This document shows positions 27,531-35,609 of a stretch of 64,000 bases of DNA, piece after piece. Position 1 is the stretch's first letter. Each line of letters starts with the position of its first letter. The notes under the pieces are model-generated. The model worked only from the letters and a program-made list of their open reading frames with translations, made no database searches and had not been told where the DNA came from. Position numbers and translations under genes: made by a program. Location: contig NC_020908.1 in NCBI RefSeq assembly GCF_000155735.2, forward strand, positions 1,493,001 through 1,557,000, read 5' to 3'. This DNA is from Octadecabacter arcticus 238 (GTDB lineage: Bacteria; Pseudomonadota; Alphaproteobacteria; Rhodobacterales; Rhodobacteraceae).

Positions 27531-28320
27531 GCGTCATCCCTCCATCAATCATCACAATTTGTCCTGTCATGTAGTCGCTATCTCGCGACGCCAGAAACGT
27601 CGTAGTCCCGACGATATCATCAGGTTGCGCCACGCGCCCCTTAAGGATTTCGTTGGAAAATTCTTCCATCGCCTGACCGGGGCGCTGGGATGCGCCGATT
27701 TCCATCAGGTCGCGGTCCACGTCTTCCCACATTTCTGTCTGCACAACACCGGGCGCAAAACCAGTTACTGTAATTTGGTGCTTCGCCAGATCGCGCGCTG
27801 CCGATTGCGTCAGCGACACCACAGCGAATTTCGACGCGCAGTAAGGCGCGACGTTGTCATAGCCCTGCCTGCTGGCAATTGATGCTGTATTGATGATTTT
27901 GCCACCGGTGCCTTGCGCAATCATTTGTTGCGCGGCTTCCTGACAGCCAATCAACACACCAAGGCCGTTGATATCCATTATGAAATGCCAGTTTTCCTCA
28001 GTCACATCGAGGAAGTTCATCGGCTTGTTCACGCCCGCATTGTTGAATTTCACGTCCAACTTTCCGAAAGCGCCAACCGTTTTTTGGATCATCGCGCGGA
28101 CTTGCTCGCGGTTGGTCACGTCCACCGTGCATCCAATTACCTTACCACCGTTCTGCGCGGCCAACTCTGTATTGGCGGCAACAACAGTGTCAATTTTTTC
28201 TGAATTTATATCAGAAAAACACACATCGGCCCCGTTGGTCAATAGGTCTTCTCCGATGGCGCGCCCAATTCCTTGTGCTGCACCTGTAACGATACATGAT
28301 CGTCCGCTCAACCGCCCCAT
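27523..28320 (-). CDS. SDR-family dehydrogenase (sugar/polyol type)
   Basis: The 265-aa enzyme is a classical short-chain dehydrogenase: cofactor motif TGAAQGIG, the NNAG strand, catalytic Ser in INTASIASRQ and Tyr-x3-Lys in APYCASKFAV. It resembles polyol or sugar 2-dehydrogenases and should oxidise a hydroxyl of the imported compound. It sits between the binding-protein gene and the first permease, separated from the former by a stable hairpin. Confidence 0.9.
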   Translation of the reverse strand: MGRLSGRSCIVTGAAQGIGRAIGEDLLTNGADVCFSDINSEKIDTVVAANTELAAQNGGKVIGCTVDVTNREQVRAMIQKTVGAFGKLDVKFNNAGVNKPMNFLDVTEENWHFIMDINGLGVLIGCQEAAQQMIAQGTGGKIINTASIASRQGYDNVAPYCASKFAVVSLTQSAARDLAKHQITVTGFAPGVVQTEMWEDVDRDLMEIGASQRPGQAMEEFSNEILKGRVAQPDDIVGTTTFLASRDSDYMTGQIVMIDGGMTLV

Positions 28321-28345
28321 GGCGTCCCCCTTTTCAAGCAGTAAA

Positions 28346-28369
28346 CGGGCGGACCAAATGGTCCGCCCG
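28346..28369 (-). terminator. Stable hairpin behind the binding-protein gene
   Basis: CGGGCGGACC (28346-28355) pairs perfectly with GGTCCGCCCG (28360-28369) around a 4-base loop, 15 bases after the binding-protein stop. Only TTT follows on the minus strand. It probably protects the binding-protein mRNA and lowers read-through, giving more binding protein than permease. Confidence 0.6.
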
Positions 28370-28383
28370 CCGTTGGGAGAGCC

Positions 28384-29352
28384 TTAGAATACTGGCTTGG
28401 TGAATTCGGACTGGTTGTCCTGCGTGATCTTGGGTGTGTCAAAGTAGTTCAGGAATGGAACATCTTCGCCGTTGATCACGTCAATAGCAGTCTGCAAAGC
28501 GGCTTCTGCGTCATCAACAGGGGACTGGTAGATAGAACCCCAGTATTCGCCGCGTTCCATGGCTTCGTAGCCAACTGCAAAGTTTGTAGCACCTACGAAG
28601 ATGATACCTTCGCGACCGGCAGCGATAGCAGCATTCAATGCGCCAACGCCCATGTTGTCATCGCCGGAGTAAACGCCGTCGATGTCGTCATACTTTACCA
28701 AGAACGCTTCCATAACAGTCTGGGACTTTTCACGGTTCCAGTCACCTGGCTGCGTTTCCACGATTGTCACGTTCGGGCAGACTTCTGGCAAACGATCATC
28801 AAAGCCAGACTGACGTTCGATCGCTGTTGTGTAGCCGGGCTGACCAGAGATTTGTACAACCTGCGCTTCGTCTTGGATGCCCATTTCGGTGAACTTTTCG
28901 CACATGATCTCGGCAGAGCGCGATCCTTGCGTGACATTGTCCGGACCGGAGAACGACGAGACAAATTCAAAACCAGCTTCGGCGATGTTGGAGTTGGTGA
29001 CGATCACCGGAATGCCTGCGTTAAAGGCTTCACGCACCGCTGGAATTACCGCTTCGCCATTGGTTGGCCAGATGATGATCGCGTCCACTTCTTGCTGGAT
29101 CAGATCCTGCACTTGCGCGATTTGGCGCGCAACGTCACCGCCAGCATCAAGCACAACGGCATCGACGTTCTCGTTCGCTTCGGCAGCAGCAATAAACGAG
29201 TTTTCGTAAGTTGTCTGATAGCTGTCAACGCCGACATTGTTTTGAGTAATGCCGATTTTCATAGTGTGGCCGTCAGCCATTGCAGCGCCGCCGATTGCCA
29301 GTGCAGCAAGTGCGGTGGTACCCGCGATCATCGTTTTCAGTTTAACATTCAT
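28384..29352 (-). CDS. Periplasmic sugar-binding protein (CUT2, peripla_BP_4)
   Basis: The 322-aa protein has a signal peptide (TMIAGTTALAALAIGGAAMA, mature end near ADGHTMK). Two alpha/beta lobes follow, with family motifs QVQDLIQQEVDAIIIWPTN, GIPVIVTNSNI and GVYSGDDNMGVGAL. It captures the substrate for the two permeases and the ATPase encoded downstream. AGGAGG-type sequence lies before the ATG at 29352. It is the first gene of the leftward operon. Confidence 0.95.
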   Translation of the reverse strand: MNVKLKTMIAGTTALAALAIGGAAMADGHTMKIGITQNNVGVDSYQTTYENSFIAAAEANENVDAVVLDAGGDVARQIAQVQDLIQQEVDAIIIWPTNGEAVIPAVREAFNAGIPVIVTNSNIAEAGFEFVSSFSGPDNVTQGSRSAEIMCEKFTEMGIQDEAQVVQISGQPGYTTAIERQSGFDDRLPEVCPNVTIVETQPGDWNREKSQTVMEAFLVKYDDIDGVYSGDDNMGVGALNAAIAAGREGIIFVGATNFAVGYEAMERGEYWGSIYQSPVDDAEAALQTAIDVINGEDVPFLNYFDTPKITQDNQSEFTKPVF

Positions 29353-29476
29353 TTTGGTTTCCTCCCATTGAGCTCATTCGAATTTGATAGATTGCCCGCC
29401 GCCACTACAGCAGATCGCAGCCTCCAACCACATTCTCAAACATCATCAGCAAACGATCCTTGTGTGGCTTGTGCGA

Positions 29477-29521
29477 AAATATTCAATTTGAACTTTTTAA
29501 TGTCCAAAATGAATATTTGGA
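29477..29521. promoter_or_regulatory. Inverted repeats in the divergent promoter region
   Basis: Between the divergent binding-protein and regulator genes, AAATATTCA (29477-29485) is an exact reverse complement of TGAATATTT (29510-29518), and TCCAAA (29503-29508) mirrors TTTGGA (29516-29521). The 217-base gap is AT-rich. These are candidate operator sites for the adjacent winged-helix/binding-protein regulator. Confidence 0.45.
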
Positions 29522-29569
29522 TCATACTCGAACCTGAAAACTTTAGGCACTTTGAACACGGAGACAGAG

Positions 29570-31372
29570 ATGACTGATTCTGACCCTCGTAATATGAACA
29601 CTTCACACAAAAATAGGCCGCAAACAGTGCTGATGCAGGATATCCAAAAAAATGTCGACGGACGGATGGGGGCTGGCTCGCCCAGCACCCGGACTTTCAG
29701 TGACTTGGATGTTTTGAACTTTCTGCAGGCATTTACCAGCGAGATCGACTCCGCGATTTCCGTATCATCGCCAAATCCTTTTCTGAATATGACAGTCTTT
29801 TTGATACGCAGTCATGCAGAGGGTCGCGTTGTTACTTCGTCAACGATGATCGCCGCATCGGAGGTGCCATATGCGACTGGCCGCCGAAAGCTGGAAGAAA
29901 TGATCGCTTCGGGCCAGATTGAACTACGCCCACGGACCAAATCGGGAAAGACATTTTCGTTGCACCCCAGCGCTGATCTTCTGGATCATTGGAACCGGCT
30001 CGTGGGTCGTATCGTCCGTTTAGCAGGTCAACATCTGGGTGCGGGACGGGGCGAAGACTACTATTTCGGTGGCTCTTATCTGGCTGCCCATCCGATCAAA
30101 CCGCCACAGGTCTTGGTGGAACCTCTCGCACTGTCGGGCGGTCTACGCATCCTGGTACATGGTGATCCGACCTTTATGGTGATGGAAAATCTCAAGCGTC
30201 AGTTCGAACAGGTCATTGGCGTCAAAATCAACCAGCGCGCATTTTCAATCGACCGTCTACACGAAGAAGTCTTGCGCAATGCAGACCGCAAATTCAGCCG
30301 CTATGATATCATCGCCGTAGATTTGCCGTGGATAGGTGAATTCGCCGAGAACAATATTTTGCTACCGCTTGACGACGTGCTCGACACCGAGCGACTGGAC
30401 CCGAGCGATTTCCACACTGCGGGCTGGTCAGCTGCGCATTGGGGCGGCCGGCCCTACGGCGTGCCCAGCCAGACCACGCCAGAGCTATTGTTTTATCGAA
30501 AGGATTGGTTTGCGGAGGCGGGGTTAGAACCGCCATCCACTACGCAAGAAGTTCTGGCCGCCGCACGCGTTCTTCATGATCCGCAGCGCGGCCGATACGG
30601 CGTGACGTGGAATGCGGCGCGCGGGACAGCGTTAGGTCATGAATTCATGATGGCCTGTGCCGCTTGCGGTCAGCCAGTTATCAATCTTGAACCGATTGCC
30701 GGTGGCTTTAACGCAGATGTGGCGACCCGCCGCGATCTTGAGCCCACGATCGATACGCCTGCCGCATTGGAAGCCGCCGAATATCTTAAGGCGCTGCTGG
30801 AATTTTCACCCCCCGATATCCTGTCGATGTCGTGGTATGAACGTGTTCGCCCATACGCCGAGGGCAAGGTCGCGATGGCCTACGGCTACACACTTCTCGC
30901 GCCGTATTTTGAGCTTGACGAAAACTCTCCTGCGCATGGGCAAACCGGCTATTTGCCGCACCCTGCAGGCAAATCGGGCGCTCAGATCGCACCCGTTGGA
31001 GGCTACGTTCTGGGCATTCCGGCCAATTTGTCTAAGGTTCGGCGCGCCGCTGCGGCAGAGGCATTGATCGCGTTTACATCGCCTGAAGCGCAAAAGCTTT
31101 ATGTGCAAAGCGGGAGCCGCACCAGCCCGCGCTATTCCGTTGGCGCAGACCCAGAAGTTCGCCGCTTGTCGACAATATTCGAGGCCGTGGACGCGATGTC
31201 TTGGCGCGATGAGCTTCAATACTGGCCACGTCCACCCATTCCGCAAATCTCAGACATCATCAAGATTTGTGGTCAAGAAATGCACGACATGCTGCGCGGG
31301 ATCAATTCCCCGCAGGTGGCGTTGCAAAAGGCGCAACAGCGCTCCGAACAGATACTAAAACCCGGATCCTAA
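29570..31372 (+). CDS. Cytoplasmic regulator: winged helix fused to a solute-binding-protein domain
   Basis: From ATG 29570 (GGAG 6 bases upstream; the ATG at 29552 has no box) the 600-aa protein starts without a signal peptide. Residues about 40-150 form a winged-helix domain (MTVFLIRSHAEGRVVTSST, then YATGRRKLEEMIASGQIEL and a wing up to SLHPSADLL). From about 185 to the end it is a family-1 extracellular solute-binding fold (LVHGDPTFMVMENLKRQF, VPSQTTPELLFYRKDWF, YEVL-like and VAMAYGYTLLAP). This is a DNA-binding protein whose sensor is a sugar-binding-protein module. It is encoded divergently from the transporter operon and upstream of the enzyme genes. Confidence 0.85.
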   Translation: MTDSDPRNMNTSHKNRPQTVLMQDIQKNVDGRMGAGSPSTRTFSDLDVLNFLQAFTSEIDSAISVSSPNPFLNMTVFLIRSHAEGRVVTSSTMIAASEVPYATGRRKLEEMIASGQIELRPRTKSGKTFSLHPSADLLDHWNRLVGRIVRLAGQHLGAGRGEDYYFGGSYLAAHPIKPPQVLVEPLALSGGLRILVHGDPTFMVMENLKRQFEQVIGVKINQRAFSIDRLHEEVLRNADRKFSRYDIIAVDLPWIGEFAENNILLPLDDVLDTERLDPSDFHTAGWSAAHWGGRPYGVPSQTTPELLFYRKDWFAEAGLEPPSTTQEVLAAARVLHDPQRGRYGVTWNAARGTALGHEFMMACAACGQPVINLEPIAGGFNADVATRRDLEPTIDTPAALEAAEYLKALLEFSPPDILSMSWYERVRPYAEGKVAMAYGYTLLAPYFELDENSPAHGQTGYLPHPAGKSGAQIAPVGGYVLGIPANLSKVRRAAAAEALIAFTSPEAQKLYVQSGSRTSPRYSVGADPEVRRLSTIFEAVDAMSWRDELQYWPRPPIPQISDIIKICGQEMHDMLRGINSPQVALQKAQQRSEQILKPGS

Positions 31373-31383
31373 GGGAGGACACC

Positions 31384-32193
31384 ATGGACCCCACTCGCCT
31401 CAAAGGTAAAAATATTCTGATCACCGGTGCTGCGCGCGGCATGGGCGAAGCCAATGCCATAAGCTTTGCATCCCAAGGCGCCAACATCTGCATTGGTGAT
31501 TTGGAACTGGGCGAGGCGCAGAAGGTTGCCGAGCGCATAAATGCAGACGGAAATGGCAAAGCTATTGCTGTCAAAATGGACGTCACCAAGCGTGAAGATA
31601 ACGCCGCTGCCGTCGCCGCGACCGTCGAAGCCTTTGGGTCCATTAACATTGGCGTCTTCAATGCCGGTCTGAACAAGCCGCGTTTCTTCATGGATATTGA
31701 TGAAGACAACTGGGACATGATCATGAACGTCAATACCAAGGCGATGTGGCTTGGCATGCAGGAAACGGCCCGCCAGATGATCGCCCAAGGTCCGATGGAG
31801 GATCATCCTTATAAACTGATCAACGTCGGTTCAATCGCGTCACGCAAGCCGCTTTTGGATGTCACCGTATATTGCACGTCAAAATACGGCGTCCTCGCGC
31901 TGACCCATTGTGGTGCGCTCGGTCTGTCCGAACACAACATCACCGTCAACGGCTATGCCCCCGGCGTGGTTGTGACCCCGCTGTGGGAACAGCTGGACAA
32001 GGACCTCGTCGATATTGGGTTCAAGCAAAAAGAGGGTCAAGCCTACGAGGATATCGTGCGTGATGAATTGCAGATAAAGCGGGTGTCCTACCCCAAAGAT
32101 ATCGTCGGCACCGCGTCCTATCTCGCCTCTGACGACAGCGACTACATGACGGGTCAGATGATCCATATCGATGGCGGCTGGTGCATCCAGTAG
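31384..32193 (+). CDS. SDR-family dehydrogenase 2
   Basis: ATG 31384 follows GGGAGG by 6 bases; the open frame upstream belongs to the regulator. The 269-aa enzyme has TGAARGMG for NAD(P), FNAGLN, and Tyr-x3-Lys in VYCTSKYGV, with the end motif DDSDYMTGQMIHIDGG. It is a paralogue of the SDR in the leftward operon, and the two could carry out successive oxidations or act on epimers. It follows the regulator by 11 bases, so it is probably co-transcribed with it. Confidence 0.9.
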   Translation: MDPTRLKGKNILITGAARGMGEANAISFASQGANICIGDLELGEAQKVAERINADGNGKAIAVKMDVTKREDNAAAVAATVEAFGSINIGVFNAGLNKPRFFMDIDEDNWDMIMNVNTKAMWLGMQETARQMIAQGPMEDHPYKLINVGSIASRKPLLDVTVYCTSKYGVLALTHCGALGLSEHNITVNGYAPGVVVTPLWEQLDKDLVDIGFKQKEGQAYEDIVRDELQIKRVSYPKDIVGTASYLASDDSDYMTGQMIHIDGGWCIQ

Positions 32194-32254
32194 TCCGTCA
32201 AATCCCATTTATAGAATTTAAAGTGGTGGCATACGCCACCTGAAGGAGACCCCA

Positions 32255-33565
32255 ATGTCTGATCGTCCATCCAATGCCCTCATGCCCAACTTGCTTACAC
32301 CGCAAGATATCGAACCGAACTGGCAATGGGAGGGTAAAATTCCTGCGTGGGGTCATTCCTCAGTTGATTTTGAAAAACGGGTAGATCACGACCGTCTGCG
32401 CCGCTACCGTTTGGGCCGCACGCGTCAGGCACTCAAGGATTCCGATTGCGGAACGCTGTTGTTGTTTGATGTGAACAACATCCGCTACGTGTCTGCGACC
32501 AAAATTGGTGAGTGGGAGCGCGACAAGATGTGCCGCTTCTGTCTGCTGACGGGCGATGACGCGCCCTATGTTTGGGACTTTGGGTCCGCAGCAATGCACC
32601 ACAAGAAACATTCGGATTGGTTGGTTCCAGACCACTGTCGTGCAGGAGTTGTCGGCATGCGCGGAACGATCCCGCCCAGCTTTGGCTTGATGAAAAAATA
32701 CGCCGAAGAAATTGCGGGCTTGATTGAAGACGCGGGCATGAAAGGCATGCCGGTTGGTGTGGATTACGCCGAAACCGCTATGTTCCATGCCCTGCAAGAG
32801 GCTGGCTTGAACGTCGTGGACGGACAGCAAACCATGTTGGCCGCTCGCGAGATCAAGAACTGGGACGAAATCCAGCTGTTGACGCAAGCCGCCAGCATGG
32901 TCGATGGCGTTTACCACATGATCTACGAAGAGCTAAAACCGGGCATCCGCGAGAACGATATCGTCGCCATGTCCAACAAAATGCTTTATGAAATGGGGTC
33001 TGACGACGTTGAGGCAATCAACGCGGTGTCCGGTGAGCGATGCAACCCGCATCCGCACAATTTCACCGATCGGTATTTCCGGCCCGGCGATCAGGCATTC
33101 TTTGATATTTTACAATCATATCAGGGTTATAGAACCTGTTATTATCGTACCTTCAACATCGGAATGTCCACGCCAAGTCAACGTGATGCGTATGAAAAAG
33201 CGCGCGCTTGGCTCGATGCCTCGATCGCGATGATCAAACCAGGTGTGACGACGGATAAGGTGGCGGCGGTCTGGCCCACGGCGCAATCGCTTGGCTTCCC
33301 AGATGAGTTGTCCGCGTTCGGCCTCCAGTTCGGCCATGGCCTCGGCCTTGCGCTGCACGAACGCCCCATCATCAGCCGCGCAGTCAGTTTTGAAAACCCG
33401 ATGGAAATCAAAACGGGCATGGTCTTCGCGCTGGAAACCTACTGCCCTGCATCCGACGGATATTCGGCTGCGCGGATCGAAGAAGAAGTTGTCGTGACCG
33501 ACACCGGTTGTGAGGTCATCAGCTTGTTCCCTGCTGCAGAACTGCCCATCGCAAATCGTTACTAA
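32255..33565 (+). CDS. M24 (creatinase/prolidase fold) protein, DddP-like, with one altered metal ligand
   Basis: The 436-aa protein has the two-domain layout of creatinases, prolidases and the DMSP lyase DddP. In the C-terminal pita-bread domain the usual five ligands are Asp, Asp, His, Glu, Glu. I see Asp284 (FFDILQ), His361 (FGHGLG), Glu394 (FALETYC) and Glu409 (RIEEE), but the second Asp, due 11 residues after the first, is Cys295 (YRTCYYRTF). The N-terminal domain is not similar enough to name a substrate. GGAG lies 8 bases before the start. It ends just before a terminator. Hydrolase, lyase or non-enzymatic roles all remain possible. Confidence 0.8.
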   Translation: MSDRPSNALMPNLLTPQDIEPNWQWEGKIPAWGHSSVDFEKRVDHDRLRRYRLGRTRQALKDSDCGTLLLFDVNNIRYVSATKIGEWERDKMCRFCLLTGDDAPYVWDFGSAAMHHKKHSDWLVPDHCRAGVVGMRGTIPPSFGLMKKYAEEIAGLIEDAGMKGMPVGVDYAETAMFHALQEAGLNVVDGQQTMLAAREIKNWDEIQLLTQAASMVDGVYHMIYEELKPGIRENDIVAMSNKMLYEMGSDDVEAINAVSGERCNPHPHNFTDRYFRPGDQAFFDILQSYQGYRTCYYRTFNIGMSTPSQRDAYEKARAWLDASIAMIKPGVTTDKVAAVWPTAQSLGFPDELSAFGLQFGHGLGLALHERPIISRAVSFENPMEIKTGMVFALETYCPASDGYSAARIEEEVVVTDTGCEVISLFPAAELPIANRY

Positions 33566-33577
33566 CTTCCCTGACCT

Positions 33578-33615
33578 GCCCGTTTCAGTTCCTAGCTGGA
33601 ACGGGCACTTTTTTT
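33578..33615 (+). terminator. Intrinsic terminator after the M24 gene
   Basis: GCCCGTTTCAG (33578-33588) pairs with CTGGAACGGGC (33596-33606), one G-T pair, followed by seven T residues. It ends only 10 bases before the E1 alpha start codon, so it must terminate or attenuate transcription entering the dehydrogenase genes. Confidence 0.85.
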
Positions 33616-33625
33616 GGATACCCCC

Positions 33626-34603
33626 ATGAGTGATGCCAAAACCAACACCGAAGAATACCTGCGCATGTACCGCCAGATGGTCAGGATTCGCACGTTTGAG
33701 GATAACGCCAACCAACTTTATCTGTCCGCGAAGATGCCCGGATTGACGCATATGTATTCCGGCCAAGAAGCTGTTGCCGTTGGCATCTGCGAAGCCCTGA
33801 AAAAAACCGACAAAATTACGTCGACGCACCGTGGCCACGGACACTGCGTTGCTAAAGGCGCGAACTTCAAAGAGATGTTCTGCGAGTTGTTGGGCAAAGA
33901 AGAAGGCTATTGTCGCGGCAAAGGCGGATCGATGCACATCGCCGATCAGTCCAACGGCAATCTTGGGGCCAATGCGATTGTCGGCGGGTCCATGGGCATC
34001 GCCACTGGCTCAGCGTTCACGGCAAAAATGCTCGGCAAAGATGACGTTACCGTGTGTTTCTTTGGTGATGGCGCGACGGCGCAAGGGATTTTGTACGAGG
34101 TCATGAATATGGCCGCGCTTTGGAATCTGCCCGTCATTTATGCCTGCGAAAACAATGGCTACTCAGAATACACCAAGACCGCTGAAATCGCGGCAGGGTC
34201 GATCACAGCCCGTGCAGAGGCTTTTGGTATCGAGGCTTTCACCGTCGATGGGCAGGATGTCCTTGCTGTGAATGAACTGACCGAAAAACTGGTGGCGCGG
34301 TCCCGCAAAGGCGAAGGCCCGTTCTTCATTGAATTGATGACATATCGCTATCACGGCCACCATGTTGGCGACATTAATCGCGAATATTATCGTTCGAAAG
34401 ACGAAGAAAAACTTTGGAAAACCGAACGTGACCCGATCACAAAGTTCGCCACTTGGTTGACCAAAGAAGGCATTGCCAGCGACGCAGATCTCGCGGCGAT
34501 TACGGCGGAGATTTCGGCCGATGCCGCCGCCGCAGTCGAATACGCGCTTGCTGCAAAATACCCTGACACATCTGAAGTCGACCAGCACGTTTTCGTGGCT
34601 TGA
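33626..34603 (+). CDS. TPP-dependent dehydrogenase E1, alpha subunit (acetoin/2-oxoacid type)
   Basis: The 325-aa protein matches E1 alpha subunits of pyruvate, branched-chain and acetoin dehydrogenases: YRQMVRIRTFEDNANQLY, the GLTHMYSGQEAVAVG entry, STHRGHGHCVAKG, and the TPP-binding motif from FFGDGATAQG to ACENNGY. With the beta subunit it decarboxylates a 2-oxoacid or cleaves an acyloin and loads the acyl group on lipoate. The start is ATG 33626; the frame above it is inside the terminator. Only a weak GGA lies upstream of the ATG. The sequence reads closest to AcoA, which is inference. Confidence 0.92.
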   Translation: MSDAKTNTEEYLRMYRQMVRIRTFEDNANQLYLSAKMPGLTHMYSGQEAVAVGICEALKKTDKITSTHRGHGHCVAKGANFKEMFCELLGKEEGYCRGKGGSMHIADQSNGNLGANAIVGGSMGIATGSAFTAKMLGKDDVTVCFFGDGATAQGILYEVMNMAALWNLPVIYACENNGYSEYTKTAEIAAGSITARAEAFGIEAFTVDGQDVLAVNELTEKLVARSRKGEGPFFIELMTYRYHGHHVGDINREYYRSKDEEKLWKTERDPITKFATWLTKEGIASDADLAAITAEISADAAAAVEYALAAKYPDTSEVDQHVFVA

Positions 34604-34616
34604 GGAGAAATAGACT

Positions 34617-35609
34617 ATGAGAGAAATCACCTTATCCCAAGCCGTTAACGAAGCCTTGGCAGAAGAAATGCGCCGCGATCCGACGACGTTTATCATCGGT
34701 GAAGACGTGGCAGAGGCTGGCACGCCGTTCAAAATCCTATCCGGCTTGGTTGAAGAATTCGGCACCGGACGCGTTGTGGATACACCCATCGGTGAACCCG
34801 GTTTCATGGGCCTTGCCGTGGGTGCGGCGATGACCGGAACGCGCCCCATTGTGGATTTAATGTTCGGCGATTTCATCTTTTTGATCATGGATCAGTTGTG
34901 CAATCAGGCGGCCAAAACCCACTATATGTCGGGCGGTAAATTAACGGCTCCGCTCGTGTTGCGCACAAACCTTGGCGCGACTCGGCGTTCCGGCGCGCAG
35001 CACAGCCAATCGCTGCACGCGCTGGTCGCACATATTCCTGGTCTAAAAGTTGCAATGCCGTCGTCGGCATATGAGGCCAAGGGCCTGTTGAAAACCGCGA
35101 TCCGGGACAACAATCCGGTTGTCATCTTCGAAGACAAGCTGATGTATCAGGACAAGGCCGAGGTGCCTGAGGAAGAATATTTGATCCCGTTCGGTATTGC
35201 GAACGTCAAACGCGTGGGCTTCGATATCACCCTAGTTGGCACGTCATCAATGGTGCAGGTGGCTGAAAAAGCTGCGGAAATTCTGGCTGCTGAAGGCATT
35301 AGCGCCGAGGTCATCGACCCGCGCACCATTGTGCCGCTGGACATGGACACGATCAACGAAAGCGTGCGCAAGACCAGTCGTTGCATTGTCATCGATGAGG
35401 GCCACCAAAGCTTTGGCGTAACCTCTGAAATCGCGGCGCGGATTATGGAGCAATCGTTTTACCACCTTGATGGTCCCGTCATCCGCATGGGCGCGATGGA
35501 CGTGCCGATCCCGTTTTCACCCGCACTGGAAGACATCACCGTGCCCACGCCCGAAGGCGTCGCAGCGAATGCGCGCAAGCTTATGGCCGGGGAGATGTTT
35601 CATGGTTGA
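34617..35609 (+). CDS. TPP-dependent dehydrogenase E1, beta subunit
   Basis: The 330-aa protein has the transketolase-like central domain (TFIIGEDVAEAGTPFKILSG, VVDTPIGEPGFMGLAVGAAM) and the C-terminal swivelling domain (EVIDPRTIVPLDMDTI, CIVIDEGHQSFGVTSEIA). It pairs with the alpha subunit 14 bases upstream. A GAGGAGA box precedes ATG 34617. Its stop overlaps the E2-like start by 8 bases. Confidence 0.93.
   Translation: MREITLSQAVNEALAEEMRRDPTTFIIGEDVAEAGTPFKILSGLVEEFGTGRVVDTPIGEPGFMGLAVGAAMTGTRPIVDLMFGDFIFLIMDQLCNQAAKTHYMSGGKLTAPLVLRTNLGATRRSGAQHSQSLHALVAHIPGLKVAMPSSAYEAKGLLKTAIRDNNPVVIFEDKLMYQDKAEVPEEEYLIPFGIANVKRVGFDITLVGTSSMVQVAEKAAEILAAEGISAEVIDPRTIVPLDMDTINESVRKTSRCIVIDEGHQSFGVTSEIAARIMEQSFYHLDGPVIRMGAMDVPIPFSPALEDITVPTPEGVAANARKLMAGEMFHG

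Noticed and set aside
32255..33565. Calling the M24 protein DddP and the cluster a DMSP system
   Set aside because: The fold and overall layout fit, but the second Asp ligand is missing, the N-terminal domain differs, and the neighbours are a CUT2 sugar transporter and sugar-type dehydrogenases rather than DMSP transporters.
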